From Bacteroidota bacterium (GTDB taxonomy: Bacteria; Bacteroidota; Bacteroidia; Chitinophagales; Saprospiraceae): 64,000 bases of DNA. The position numbers and the translations under genes were made by a program. Location of the stretch: contig JAIUPL010000001.1 of the NCBI GenBank assembly GCA_020160935.1, positions 310,001-374,000 on the forward strand. Reading direction: 5' to 3'. This document shows, in pieces, positions 34,862-43,829 of the stretch (its first letter is position 1; each line of letters opens with the position of its first letter). The notes beneath the pieces were generated by a model. The model did no database searches, was not told the DNA's origin, and saw only the letters and a program-made list of their open reading frames with translations.

Positions 34862-36367
34862 ATGAAACAACCGCGCGTCCTCAAATTATACAACAGCCTC
34901 AGCGGCAAAAAAGAGATTTTCAATCCCATCACCCCCGGTTACGTCGGCATGTACGTATGCGGCCCTACCGTGTACAGCGATGTGCACCTGGGCAACTGCC
35001 GCACCTTCACCAGTTTCGATGTCATTTATCGCTACCTGCTCCATCTGGGATACCGGGTGCGATATGTACGCAATATCACCGATGTAGGTCACCTCACCGA
35101 CGATGGGGAAGACCGCATGGCCAAAGGCGCCAAAGTAGCGCAAATAGAACCCATGGAAGTGGCCCAGCGCTATGCCGTGGGCTTCCACGACATGATGCGG
35201 ATTTTCAACAACCTGGCGCCCAGTATCGAGCCGCGCGCCACCGGCCACATTCCGGAGCAAATCGAAATGGTGCAAGACATCCTCGAACGCGGGTATGGCT
35301 ACGAACGCAACGGTTCGGTGTACTTCAATGTCATAAAATTTTCGCAGGATCACCCTGGTGTGTACGGCCAATTGTCGGGCCGCGTGATCGACGAACTGAT
35401 GGCCGAAAGCCGCGATAACCTGAAAAATCAGGATGAAAAAAACCACCCGGCCGACTTTGCTATTTGGATGAAAGCCCGGCCGCAAGACCTCATGGTGTGG
35501 AAAAGCCCCTGGTCGACCGGCTTCCCGGGCTGGCACCTCGAATGCAGCGCTATGAGTACCAAATACTTGGGCAAAACATTCGACATCCATGGCGGCGGCA
35601 ACGACCTCAAGTTTCCACACCACGAAAACGAGGTGGCGCAAAGCAACGGCGCCTGTGGCTGCTCGCCTGCCAACTACTGGCTGCACACCAATATGCTGCT
35701 CCTGAACGGCAAAAAAATGTCGAAATCCGATGGCAACACCATCAATCCGCCCCAACTATTCAGCGGCGACAGCGAGCACATCAGCAAAGCCTACTCGCCT
35801 ATGGCCGTGCGCTTTTTTATGCTCCAGGCCCACTACCGCAGTACGCTCGACATTACCGACGACGGGCTGCAGGCCGCAGAAAAAGGGTTTAAAAAACTGA
35901 TGGACACCTACGCGCTCCTGCAAAAACTGCCGGTAGACGCCCGCGACTTCGACGGCTCAGAATCGGAACACGACCGCGCCATCCTCGCCCTCATCGAAGA
36001 TGCATACGAGGGCATGGACGATGATTTCAACACGGCTATTGCCATCGCTGCCCTCAATGAACTCGGCGGATATGTGAACAAACTCACCCACGGCCAGATT
36101 CCGCACAACGACGTAGCACCCTGGGTAATCGAACGCCTGAAATCAGTGTTCAGCACCTTCCTGTTCGATATTTTCGGTTTGCGGGAAGAAGCCGCCCGGG
36201 AAGACAATGGCACTGTAGACAATCTGATGAACCTGATCCTCGAACTGCGCGCCAATGCCCGCGCCCAAAAAGACTGGACTTCGAGCGATAAAATTCGCGA
36301 TGCCCTGGCTGCTGCCGGTATCCAGGTGAAAGATGGCAAAGAAGGCGTTTCCTGGGAGAAGGTTTAG
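34862..36367 (+). CDS. cysS: Cysteinyl-tRNA synthetase
   Basis: A 501-residue class Ia synthetase. The first active-site motif is VHLGNCRTF (HIGH-type, with Asn in place of the last His), zinc ligands include CGP near 31, WHLECSAM and the [15 protein letters not shown] block, and KMSKSDGN forms the second motif. It charges tRNA-Cys. The TAG stop is the first three bases of a 42-bp hairpin. The protein is slightly longer than E. coli CysS (461), mostly in the connecting region. Confidence 0.96.
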   Translation: MKQPRVLKLYNSLSGKKEIFNPITPGYVGMYVCGPTVYSDVHLGNCRTFTSFDVIYRYLLHLGYRVRYVRNITDVGHLTDDGEDRMAKGAKVAQIEPMEVAQRYAVGFHDMMRIFNNLAPSIEPRATGHIPEQIEMVQDILERGYGYERNGSVYFNVIKFSQDHPGVYGQLSGRVIDELMAESRDNLKNQDEKNHPADFAIWMKARPQDLMVWKSPWSTGFPGWHLECSAMSTKYLGKTFDIHGGGNDLKFPHHENEVAQSNGACGCSPANYWLHTNMLLLNGKKMSKSDGNTINPPQLFSGDSEHISKAYSPMAVRFFMLQAHYRSTLDITDDGLQAAEKGFKKLMDTYALLQKLPVDARDFDGSESEHDRAILALIEDAYEGMDDDFNTAIAIAALNELGGYVNKLTHGQIPHNDVAPWVIERLKSVFSTFLFDIFGLREEAAREDNGTVDNLMNLILELRANARAQKDWTSSDKIRDALAAAGIQVKDGKEGVSWEKV

Positions 36368-36452
36368 TGGTGGCATGGGATATAAATTTAAAGGTGGTTT
36401 TTCTCCCATAGGAGAAAAACCACCTTTAAATTTATATCCCATGCCACCACTA
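36365..36452. repeat. 42-bp perfect hairpin with 4-nt loop
   Basis: Arms 36365-36406 and 36411-36452 are exact reverse complements around the loop CATA. The left arm begins with the cysS stop codon; the right arm ends 2 nt before the stop of the convergent cyclase-like gene. It probably ends transcription in both directions. Confidence 0.93.
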
Positions 36453-36454
36453 CG

Positions 36455-39400
36455 TTACACCCGTCCTTCTTTTTCCAACTCATCCAGCCGCATCCGATAA
36501 ATATGCTGCGGTGTGCGGTCGTACAGTGATTTGTACAAAGTCATAGCCCGCAGGTGGTGTGGAACCGGATTGTCGGCCACACGCCGCAGTTCAAAATGCA
36601 CGGCCGCTTCTTCCCGCTCGGTGCGGGCCAGTGCCAGCAGTTGCTGGAGCTGGCGCAAGGCTTCCGGTTTGTTGCCTTCAGCGATAATCACCTGGGAACG
36701 CAAGATATTGGAACTAAAGGTAAGATCGGCATTGCCGAGGGCCAGCGCGATGTCGCGGCCTTCTTCGAGCAATTGGCGGGCAGCGGCAATTTCACCGGAA
36801 TGCAGGTGAACCAGCCCTTTTTCTACCAGGGAATAGCCCAGCACAAGGCGGTTGCCCATTTCGCGGGCATATTCGATGGCTTCGTTGTAGTAGCGAATAC
36901 TTCTGGCGTAATCCCGCTTGAAAAACCAGGTATCGCCCAGTGTGTTCAGCGCTTTGGCGATGCCTTTTTTATAATTGAGTTCGCGGCTGAGCGCCAAATT
37001 CTGATCCAGGTATTCGATAGCGGCATCGAATTGGCCCATGGTAGACAACAGGTCGCCGATGAGTCCACATGCAATGGCCGTCCCCTGCTTGTCGCCCAGT
37101 TCGCGGGCAAGCAGCAGGTCGCGCTCGAAGTTTTGCATGGCTTTGGCATAGTCGCCTTTCTTTTCCCACACGGAACCGATTGAGCCGATGCAAATCGTCA
37201 TAAACAGTTTGTTGCCCAGTTCTTCGGAATAGGCGAGGCCTTTTTCCAGGCAGAGCAGGGCGCTGTCGAGGCTGTTTTTTTCCAGATAAATGATGCCCAG
37301 GTTGGTGTACAGGGTAGTGAGGCCCTGTTTGTCGGCTACGCGCTCTACGATGTCGAGTTGTTCTTCGAGCCAGCGGATACCTTCATCGTAGTGGCCTTGG
37401 TTCATAAAAATGAGACCCAGATTGGCGACGATGGAGGCATTTTCTGTTTCGCGGTTGTTGGCGCGGTTGATTTCGATGGCTTTGGCGAACCAACTTTTGG
37501 CCGCGTCGTAACTGCCCTGCCGGAAGAAGAAGGTGCCGAGGTTGCCGTATGTTTTGGCAATGCCGATCTGGTCATTGGCGAGGTCGAAACAGGTGATGGC
37601 TACGTCGAGGTATTTTTTGGCTTCCGGGTAATTGCCGCGCAGCATCAGCAACTGCCCCAGTCGGCGGTTGCTGCGCCCGATCAGGTACCAGTCGTTCAGG
37701 TTTTTGGCGCGTTCGAGCGCCAGGCGATAGTCGCGTTCGGCCTCATCCCATTGCCCGACCAGTTCATGTACCGTGCCTTTCCGGAGGATGAGTTTGATTA
37801 CTTTTTTGCCTTTTTTATCCTTGTCGAGGGTATTGGCAATCAGTTTTTCATAAAAAGACAGTGCCTGTCTGTTCAGGAAATTTCGCTGGGAGTACCGAGC
37901 GGCTTTCTCCAGATATTTATTCGTTTTACGATCGTCTTCTGCCTGCTCATAGTGGAAAGCAAGGTCGACATATCGTTCTTGCGAGTTGGGGTAGAGATGC
38001 TCGATGGCGTCGGCAATAAGTTGGTGCAGTTCGCGCAGGCGGGTGCGCAATTGCATATCGTATGCGGCTTCGCGCAGGAGCGAGTGCCGGAAAATGTAGC
38101 GCAGTTCGTTCATCGCATACCACACTTGCCATTTCTCGGCGGTCTGGATTTGTTCGCGCAACACCGTTTCCATGTCGCCGTTTTTTCGGATAAATTCTTC
38201 CTGTTTGGCCATGACGGCAGACAGCACCGGAAGTTCAAATTCGCGGCCGATCACCGCTGCTGCCTTCACCGTTTCTTTCACCAGTCCGCTGAGCCGGTCG
38301 ATACGTGCCATCATGATTTCCTTGACGGAATCGTTCATCTGCACGTCCTGGTTTTTCAGTTGCAGCAGGCCGCCGTTATTTTTCAGCAAATTGGCTTCCC
38401 GGAAATATTCAGCCATCTGTTCGATATAGAACGGATTGCCCTGTGTCATGCGTTGCAGCAATTCGAGCAGTTCCGGATGGAGGTTTCCGCCCAGCCGGGC
38501 TTCTGCAAAAGCCTTCAGGTCTTCGGGGTGCAGGAAGTTGAGGTCGACTTCCACATTTTGGATCGACAGTTCTTCCAGTACATTTTTTTTGAACAGGTAC
38601 GATTTGGATCCATCATCTTCGTAGCGGCTGGTGGCCAGAAAAAGCAGCGGATAGGCTTGTGCGCGCCGGATGAATTGTGCCAAAAATTCATGGCTCATTT
38701 CATCGTACCAGTGTGCATCTTCAAGTTCTATAACAACGGGCTGCAACAGTGATTCGGCCACAAACAAATTGGCCATGGCAGCCAGGCCATTCTGATAACG
38801 GCCGCGGCCGTCGAGTTGTTCCCACAAGGAGCCCGGGTAATGTATGCCGAGCATGGCAGCGAGCACGCTTTGGGTACGGCTGATTTCGCGACGAACGGCA
38901 TCTGCTTCAGGGTGCTTGCTTTCGGTGAGTTCGAATTGCAGTTCGATAAAATTCTGCTCAAACAATTCCCTGTTGCGGCCGTGTGTGTTTTCCGGACTTT
39001 GCTCGAAGTAGTTTTTGAGCAAATAGATAAACGGATTGAAGGGTTTGCGCAGGATCTGGTCGCTCTGACAGGTAAACCAACTCACCGTCATGGCATCGCG
39101 CATTTGCCGGCGAAACTCGTAACTAAGCCGGCTTTTGCCAATACCTGCCTCGCCAAAAACATACGCTACGCCCGCAAAATGCCCGTCGCGAAGGGGCGAG
39201 GCAAATTCTACCAGTTGGCGCAGTTCGGCAGCCCGGCCAAAATAATCGCCGGAAAAACTTGCCCGCCCCAACAGGTTTCTACCTGTCAGTACGTAGGTAG
39301 GTATTGGTTTGGTAAATCCCTTGTATTGTCCTTCTCCCCGATATGTAAATTTGAAATTGCGGTTGCGCTGCACGTTTTCATCCACCATCACTTCGCCCCA

Positions 39401-40528
39401 GCCGGCCTTCATCATGAGGCGTGCGCCCAGGTTGACACGGGCGCCTACGGCAGCATACTGGCAGCGTTCGGCGCTTCCGATGACACCCGTAAATGCCAAC
39501 CCGGAAGTTATGCCAATGCGGTATTTGGCGCCTGTCAGGTTTTCCAGCGAGCCCATTTGCTCCTGAATGGCAGCCACAAATTCCAAAGCGCGCTCTACGT
39601 TATTTTCAAATGAAATAGGCGCACCAAAAAGGCAAAAAATTACGCCGCCCTTGTCGCCAAAGTCAATTTCTTTCAGGTAGGCGCCAAAATTGTCGCATTC
39701 CTGCAGTACCACGCTCGCAAAATGATCAAGCGCAGTGTGGTATTCCACTCCTGCAAAGGATATAAATACGCTTACTACGTTGCGAAACTCCCCGATTTCC
39801 TGATTTTCGAATACTTCTTTGGGAAGAAATTGCACCATCAAATGCGGGTCTGGAACAGGAAGCGGTTTGAGGTCAGGAGCAACAATCGGCTTTTGTTCTT
39901 TTTCCGCATTGAGGATGATTTTGTAATATTCATCTGGCAATTCCTTCGTTTCCAGTTGAAGTGGATGCAGAAATGGTTTCAACAAAGCATCGCCCACTAT
40001 TTCCAGGCTGGCCGCTTTGCCCTGTGCCTGGGCGCACCCGTCGATAGGCGCTCCTCTGAAGTAATATGCTTTGCGGTCTTTACCTACGATGCCCCATTCT
40101 ACGGTTCCCTGCGAAAGCCCGATTTTGATACCTATGTGATGCTGGAATAGCAGTGATTCCTCATTGGCCTGCGCTTCGGCAAAACGGGTAAGCGACGACT
40201 GTGCGGTTGAAATGACACGACGCCCGACTTCCAGATTTTCCAGAGAGGCTGCACTATTGGATGTTGTCGGAAATATTGCCGTAAAACTGTCGCCTGCGAA
40301 GTATGGAATGAAACCTCCCTGCTCGTATACCAGGTGCACCATCGGCTGGAAAATATAATTGAGCGCCACCGACAATTCTTCGGCGCCTTCAGAGCCTTTG
40401 CGCATAAGTGTCTCCGTCAGTTGGGTGAACCCACTGAGGTCGACGAACATGGTGAAGGCATTGAGTTGGCCTTCCTGAATGCCGTTTCGGTAATTTTCCT
40501 GGATAAAATGTGGCAGGAAGTGTTTCAA
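36455..40528 (-). CDS. Soluble-adenylyl-cyclase-like protein: two cyclase domains, NTPase and TPR array
   Basis: A 1357-residue cytoplasmic protein. Class III nucleotidyl cyclase domain C1 (about 20-200) keeps both metal aspartates (FVDLSGFT and YFAGDSF). C2 (about 245-420) starts VFISFAGVE, lacking the first aspartate, but has GVIFCLFGAP and AAVGARVNLGARL. An AAA/STAND-type ATPase with Walker A GEAGIGKS is near 460. About a dozen TPR repeats fill about 840-1340. This C1-C2-NTPase-TPR order matches mammalian sAC (ADCY10) and bacterial relatives, so cAMP production at the C1/C2 interface is plausible. What it senses is not visible. Confidence 0.88.
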   Translation of the reverse strand: MKHFLPHFIQENYRNGIQEGQLNAFTMFVDLSGFTQLTETLMRKGSEGAEELSVALNYIFQPMVHLVYEQGGFIPYFAGDSFTAIFPTTSNSAASLENLEVGRRVISTAQSSLTRFAEAQANEESLLFQHHIGIKIGLSQGTVEWGIVGKDRKAYYFRGAPIDGCAQAQGKAASLEIVGDALLKPFLHPLQLETKELPDEYYKIILNAEKEQKPIVAPDLKPLPVPDPHLMVQFLPKEVFENQEIGEFRNVVSVFISFAGVEYHTALDHFASVVLQECDNFGAYLKEIDFGDKGGVIFCLFGAPISFENNVERALEFVAAIQEQMGSLENLTGAKYRIGITSGLAFTGVIGSAERCQYAAVGARVNLGARLMMKAGWGEVMVDENVQRNRNFKFTYRGEGQYKGFTKPIPTYVLTGRNLLGRASFSGDYFGRAAELRQLVEFASPLRDGHFAGVAYVFGEAGIGKSRLSYEFRRQMRDAMTVSWFTCQSDQILRKPFNPFIYLLKNYFEQSPENTHGRNRELFEQNFIELQFELTESKHPEADAVRREISRTQSVLAAMLGIHYPGSLWEQLDGRGRYQNGLAAMANLFVAESLLQPVVIELEDAHWYDEMSHEFLAQFIRRAQAYPLLFLATSRYEDDGSKSYLFKKNVLEELSIQNVEVDLNFLHPEDLKAFAEARLGGNLHPELLELLQRMTQGNPFYIEQMAEYFREANLLKNNGGLLQLKNQDVQMNDSVKEIMMARIDRLSGLVKETVKAAAVIGREFELPVLSAVMAKQEEFIRKNGDMETVLREQIQTAEKWQVWYAMNELRYIFRHSLLREAAYDMQLRTRLRELHQLIADAIEHLYPNSQERYVDLAFHYEQAEDDRKTNKYLEKAARYSQRNFLNRQALSFYEKLIANTLDKDKKGKKVIKLILRKGTVHELVGQWDEAERDYRLALERAKNLNDWYLIGRSNRRLGQLLMLRGNYPEAKKYLDVAITCFDLANDQIGIAKTYGNLGTFFFRQGSYDAAKSWFAKAIEINRANNRETENASIVANLGLIFMNQGHYDEGIRWLEEQLDIVERVADKQGLTTLYTNLGIIYLEKNSLDSALLCLEKGLAYSEELGNKLFMTICIGSIGSVWEKKGDYAKAMQNFERDLLLARELGDKQGTAIACGLIGDLLSTMGQFDAAIEYLDQNLALSRELNYKKGIAKALNTLGDTWFFKRDYARSIRYYNEAIEYAREMGNRLVLGYSLVEKGLVHLHSGEIAAARQLLEEGRDIALALGNADLTFSSNILRSQVIIAEGNKPEALRQLQQLLALARTEREEAAVHFELRRVADNPVPHHLRAMTLYKSLYDRTPQHIYRMRLDELEKEGRV

Positions 40529-40587
40529 AATACAGGCAATGCGTTTTGGAATGGTGAAGATAGAAGGATTTGGCGGTATGCGCGGGG

Positions 40588-41865
40588 TTACAAAGCCTCT
40601 AAATCCTTGCCTATGTCGCGCCGATAGTATTTTCCGTCAAACTGAACCACTTTTGCATTGCGGCGCGATTTCCGAAGGGCGCTTTTTAAATCCTTGCCCA
40701 GGCTCGTGAGGGCCAGTACCCGCCCGCCATGGGTAAGTACTTCATCGCCCTGCCGGCGCGTGCCGGCATGAAATGCAAGGCTGCCTTTCACTTGATCCAG
40801 CCCGCTCATCACTTTGCCTTTTTCATAGTGATCCGGGTAACCGCCACTCACCAGAAAAATAGTCGTTGCTATTTTTTTATCGGCCCGTATGCGTACCCGG
40901 CCCAGGGTTCCTTTCGCACAGTTCTCAAATAATTGTACCAGGTCATTTTTCAGGCGCGGCAGCACTACCTCCGTCTCCGGGTCGCCCATGCGGCAATTGT
41001 ATTCTATGACATAGGGTTCGCCGCCTACATTGATCAGGCCAAAAAATATAAATCCTTTGTACACGATTTTTTCTTTCCGCAGGCCTTTGACGGTAGGTGC
41101 AATAATGCGCTCTTCTACTTTTTGCCACATGGTATCGTCCACAAATGGTACTGGGCTCACAGCGCCCATACCACCCGTGTTGGGGCCTGTATCCTTTTCG
41201 CCGATGCGTTTGTAGTCTTTCGCTTCCGGCAGTATTTTGTAGGTTTTACCATCTGTGAGGACAAAAACACTGAATTCTATGCCTGTCAGGAATTCTTCTA
41301 CCACTACGCGTTCGCCTGCAGCGCCAAATTTGCCATCGAGCATGTCCCTGAATTCCTGTTCGGCTACTTTGTGTTTCTCGCAAATAACCACCCCTTTGCC
41401 AGCAGCCAGTCCGTCGGCTTTGAGCACAATGGGCAGGGGATGTTGACGCAGGTACTCTACGCCGGATTCCAGTTCAGCAGCCGTAAATTCGCGGTAAGCG
41501 GCCGTTGGAATTTTGTGGCGTTGCATAAATTTTTTCGACCAGGCTTTGCTGCCTTCCAGTACGGCGCCTGCTTTGGACGGGCCGATGACCGGAATGTTTT
41601 TGAGGGCTTCGTTTTCCTGAAAATAATCCCAAATACCGCGAACAAGCGGTTCTTCAGGGCCAACCACCACCATTTCCACCTTGTTTTCGAGCACAAAACG
41701 GCCTACTGCATTAAAATCCAGCGGGTCGATCTGCACATTTTCTCCGCATGTAGAAGTGCCTGCATTGCCTGGTGCAATAAACAGCCGACTGCATCTTTTG
41801 CTTTGTGCCATTTTCCAGGCAAATGTATGTTCACGGCCACCGGAGCCGAGTAAAAGGATGATCAT
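40588..41865 (-). CDS. purD: Phosphoribosylamine-glycine ligase
   Basis: A 425-residue ATP-grasp enzyme that joins phosphoribosylamine and glycine, the second step of purine synthesis. The start ILLLGSGGREHTFAWKM, the middle VLKADGLAAGKGVVI and the metal block VIEYNCRMGDPETEVVLPRL are all present. Immediately upstream of the ATG, where a ribosome site would be, there are four copies of a 7-bp repeat. It lies 59 nt upstream of the cyclase-like gene on the same strand. Confidence 0.96.
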   Translation of the reverse strand: MIILLLGSGGREHTFAWKMAQSKRCSRLFIAPGNAGTSTCGENVQIDPLDFNAVGRFVLENKVEMVVVGPEEPLVRGIWDYFQENEALKNIPVIGPSKAGAVLEGSKAWSKKFMQRHKIPTAAYREFTAAELESGVEYLRQHPLPIVLKADGLAAGKGVVICEKHKVAEQEFRDMLDGKFGAAGERVVVEEFLTGIEFSVFVLTDGKTYKILPEAKDYKRIGEKDTGPNTGGMGAVSPVPFVDDTMWQKVEERIIAPTVKGLRKEKIVYKGFIFFGLINVGGEPYVIEYNCRMGDPETEVVLPRLKNDLVQLFENCAKGTLGRVRIRADKKIATTIFLVSGGYPDHYEKGKVMSGLDQVKGSLAFHAGTRRQGDEVLTHGGRVLALTSLGKDLKSALRKSRRNAKVVQFDGKYYRRDIGKDLEAL

Positions 41866-41866
41866 A

Positions 41867-41894
41867 GTGAGTGGTGAGTGGTGAGTAGTGAGTG
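41867..41894. repeat. Four 7-bp units (GTGAGTG) abutting the purD start
   Basis: Units GTGAGTG, GTGAGTG, GTGAGTA and GTGAGTG occupy 41867-41894, one base from the purD start codon on its upstream side. They fill most of the 39-nt gap to the DUF4159 gene. Confidence 0.85.
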
Positions 41895-41904
41895 GGGGCG
41901 TTTT

Positions 41905-42561
41905 TTACTGTTGAAAGACGTATTGAACGATGTTGGCGCCCATTTGCAGTGCTTTGGTGCGAAGTTCGAGTGGATCGTTGTGAACATCATCCCATCCGTC
42001 GCCCAGGTCGGTTTCAAAATCGTAAAAACAAACCAGTCGGCCCTGCCAGATGAGTCCAAACCCTTGCGGGGCTTTGCCATCATGTTCGTGTATTTTGGGC
42101 AGCCCGTTATTGAAGTTGTATTTCTGGTGATAAACAGGGTGGTTGAAAGGTAATTCCACGAAGTCGAGTTCGGGAAATACTTTTTTCATGGCTGGCCGCA
42201 CAAAAGGATCCAGTCCGTAGTCGTCGTTCAGGATCAGGAAACCACCGCCCTCCAGATAGGCCCGCATGTTGCGTGCTTCCATATCTGTAAAAAGCATATT
42301 CCCATGCCCGGTCGCATACACAATCGGGTAGTTAAAAATTTCAGCGCTGCCCGATTCCACAGTCGCAAACTCCAGATCGAAATTGGTGCGCAGGTTGTCG
42401 TTGCAAAACTTGGCCAGGTTTTTCAGCGAATTGACGTCATTGTACCAGTCGCCGCCGCCAGCATATTTCAGCAAAGCGAGTTTGAGCGTTGGCGGCTGCT
42501 GGTTCAAAGGCGTCCATGCCGACTGTACCAGGAGCAGTAGAAAAAGAATTGCGGTTCGCAT
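41905..42561 (-). CDS. DUF4159 domain protein, secreted
   Basis: 218 residues from the ATG at 42561 (MRTAILFLLLLVQSAWT), with a signal peptide of about 20 residues. The DUF4159 signature LLKYAGGGDWYNDVNSL is near the mature N-terminus, and the middle YATGHGNMLFTDMEARNMRAYLEGGGFLILND has the look of a glutamine-amidotransferase-like Rossmann fold without its catalytic Cys. Related domains are found beside large transmembrane or MoxR-associated proteins; here it stands between purD and an outer-membrane protein. The function is unknown. Confidence 0.82.
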   Translation of the reverse strand: MRTAILFLLLLVQSAWTPLNQQPPTLKLALLKYAGGGDWYNDVNSLKNLAKFCNDNLRTNFDLEFATVESGSAEIFNYPIVYATGHGNMLFTDMEARNMRAYLEGGGFLILNDDYGLDPFVRPAMKKVFPELDFVELPFNHPVYHQKYNFNNGLPKIHEHDGKAPQGFGLIWQGRLVCFYDFETDLGDGWDDVHNDPLELRTKALQMGANIVQYVFQQ

Positions 42562-42635
42562 ATAATAGTCTTTGTGCATTTTATGGGCTTGGGGTTCTGC
42601 TATAAAACCTTACTTTTCGCCCTAAAAACGATTTT

Positions 42636-43376
42636 ATGATGCGTTTTGTATATGTATCAGCATTAATTGCATGCACTTGGCTTTCTGTACGGGCCCAATC
42701 CACGGCATACGTATTCCAGTTTGGCCCGACGATCGGACTGCAAAAGTGGGATAATTCTTTTGAGCGCGAGCCACTTTTTAAATACCATGGCGCTTTGAGT
42801 ATCGAATCTGTCGATAATGAAGAGGATAAAAATTCTCTTTTTATGCAAATTGGATACCATATAAAAGGCAGTGCCAATCGGTTCAGGTATTACAACATCA
42901 ATTCGGGAGCACCGGCAGGTACTTTCACCGAAGAATTCAGGTTCAACAACCTTTCGCTGGTGCTGGGCGCCAAACAAAAACGACCTTTCGGCGCCAGTGG
43001 CAATGCCCGGTTTTATTATGGCGGCGGACTTCGCGTGGATTACACCTTGTCGACCAATATCGACAACCTGAGCAATAACAATCCCTCTCTGGTACTTTTT
43101 TACCCAAGCGTAGGATTTATGAACCGCTGGATGGCCGGGTTTACCGTCACCACCGGTATCGAATTCAAACTCAGCGAACTCATCGGCGGCGAGTTAAAAC
43201 TATCGATACAACCCGACGTGACCTTGCAATACAACCAGCCGGCCATCGGCAATGTGATCGATCCATTTACCCCCGGCAATATCATCACCATTTCTGAACG
43301 CCGCATTCGCAATGCCGCGGTTGAACTGGGTGTTGGTTTGCGCCTCCTGCGTAAAGTAGAGTACGTAGATGAATAG
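42636..43376 (+). CDS. Outer-membrane beta-barrel protein
   Basis: 246 residues with a signal peptide cut after VRAQ (about residue 21). The mature part alternates aromatic and polar residues in strands separated by turns, as in 8-12 strand barrels of the PorT/OmpW-like type found widely in Bacteroidota (for example FMQIGYHIKGS and FYYGGGLRVDYTL). No specific family is certain. A TACTTTTC -7-like box lies about 20 nt upstream. It is divergent from the DUF4159 gene and convergent with the next gene (8-nt gap). Confidence 0.78.
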   Translation: MMRFVYVSALIACTWLSVRAQSTAYVFQFGPTIGLQKWDNSFEREPLFKYHGALSIESVDNEEDKNSLFMQIGYHIKGSANRFRYYNINSGAPAGTFTEEFRFNNLSLVLGAKQKRPFGASGNARFYYGGGLRVDYTLSTNIDNLSNNNPSLVLFYPSVGFMNRWMAGFTVTTGIEFKLSELIGGELKLSIQPDVTLQYNQPAIGNVIDPFTPGNIITISERRIRNAAVELGVGLRLLRKVEYVDE

Positions 43377-43384
43377 CAGAATGC

Positions 43385-43726
43385 TCAGGCATTTTGCAAC
43401 TCGTCCCAGTATTCCACTGCCCGACGGGTGTGCGGAATGCAAATGGAACCGCCAACCATATTGGCCACTGCAAATATTTCAAAAATCTGGTCGGTGTTCA
43501 CGCCCAGTTCGTGGCATTTGCCCAGGTGGTATTTGATACAATCATCGCAGCGCAACACCATGGAAGCAACCAGGCCCAGCATTTCCTTGGTTTTTACATC
43601 GAGCGCGCCTTCCTGATAGGTCTGGTTGTCCAGGCTCCAGAAACGTTTGATTACTTTGTTGTCGGTTGCGAGGATGCGCTCGTTCATGCGGGCGCGGTAG
43701 TCGTTGAATTCTTGTACGAGTGACAT
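43385..43726 (-). CDS. Carboxymuconolactone decarboxylase/AhpD-like protein
   Basis: A 113-residue all-helical protein with the AhpD-type redox motif C-x2-C followed by His (RCDDCIKYHLG, about 60-67). It belongs to the CMD superfamily, whose CxxC members act as alkyl-hydroperoxidase-like peroxidases or disulfide reductases. The length matches small cytoplasmic CMD proteins. Four 7-bp GTTATCA units lie just upstream of the ATG at 43726. Confidence 0.9.
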   Translation of the reverse strand: MSLVQEFNDYRARMNERILATDNKVIKRFWSLDNQTYQEGALDVKTKEMLGLVASMVLRCDDCIKYHLGKCHELGVNTDQIFEIFAVANMVGGSICIPHTRRAVEYWDELQNA

Positions 43727-43736
43727 TCTGTTTTTT

Positions 43737-43764
43737 GTTATCAGTTATCAGTTATCGGTTATCA
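43737..43764. repeat. Four 7-bp units (GTTATCA)
   Basis: GTTATCA, GTTATCA, GTTATCG and GTTATCA run from 43737 to 43764, 10 nt upstream of the AhpD-like start, in the divergent gap with dtd. Confidence 0.85.
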
Positions 43765-43829
43765 AATTGGATAATTGTTCAATTTTATGATAACCGGCTG
43801 CAAAAGTCTTACAATTTCCACATTTGATC

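Noticed and set aside
37358-38752. Long open frame (464 codons) antisense to the cyclase-like gene
   Set aside because: It mirrors TPR-coding codons of the real gene; the predicted protein is Phe/His/Gln-rich without any family motif. Similar long antisense frames opposite purF, fadN, the ThuA gene and GH2 were rejected for the same reason.
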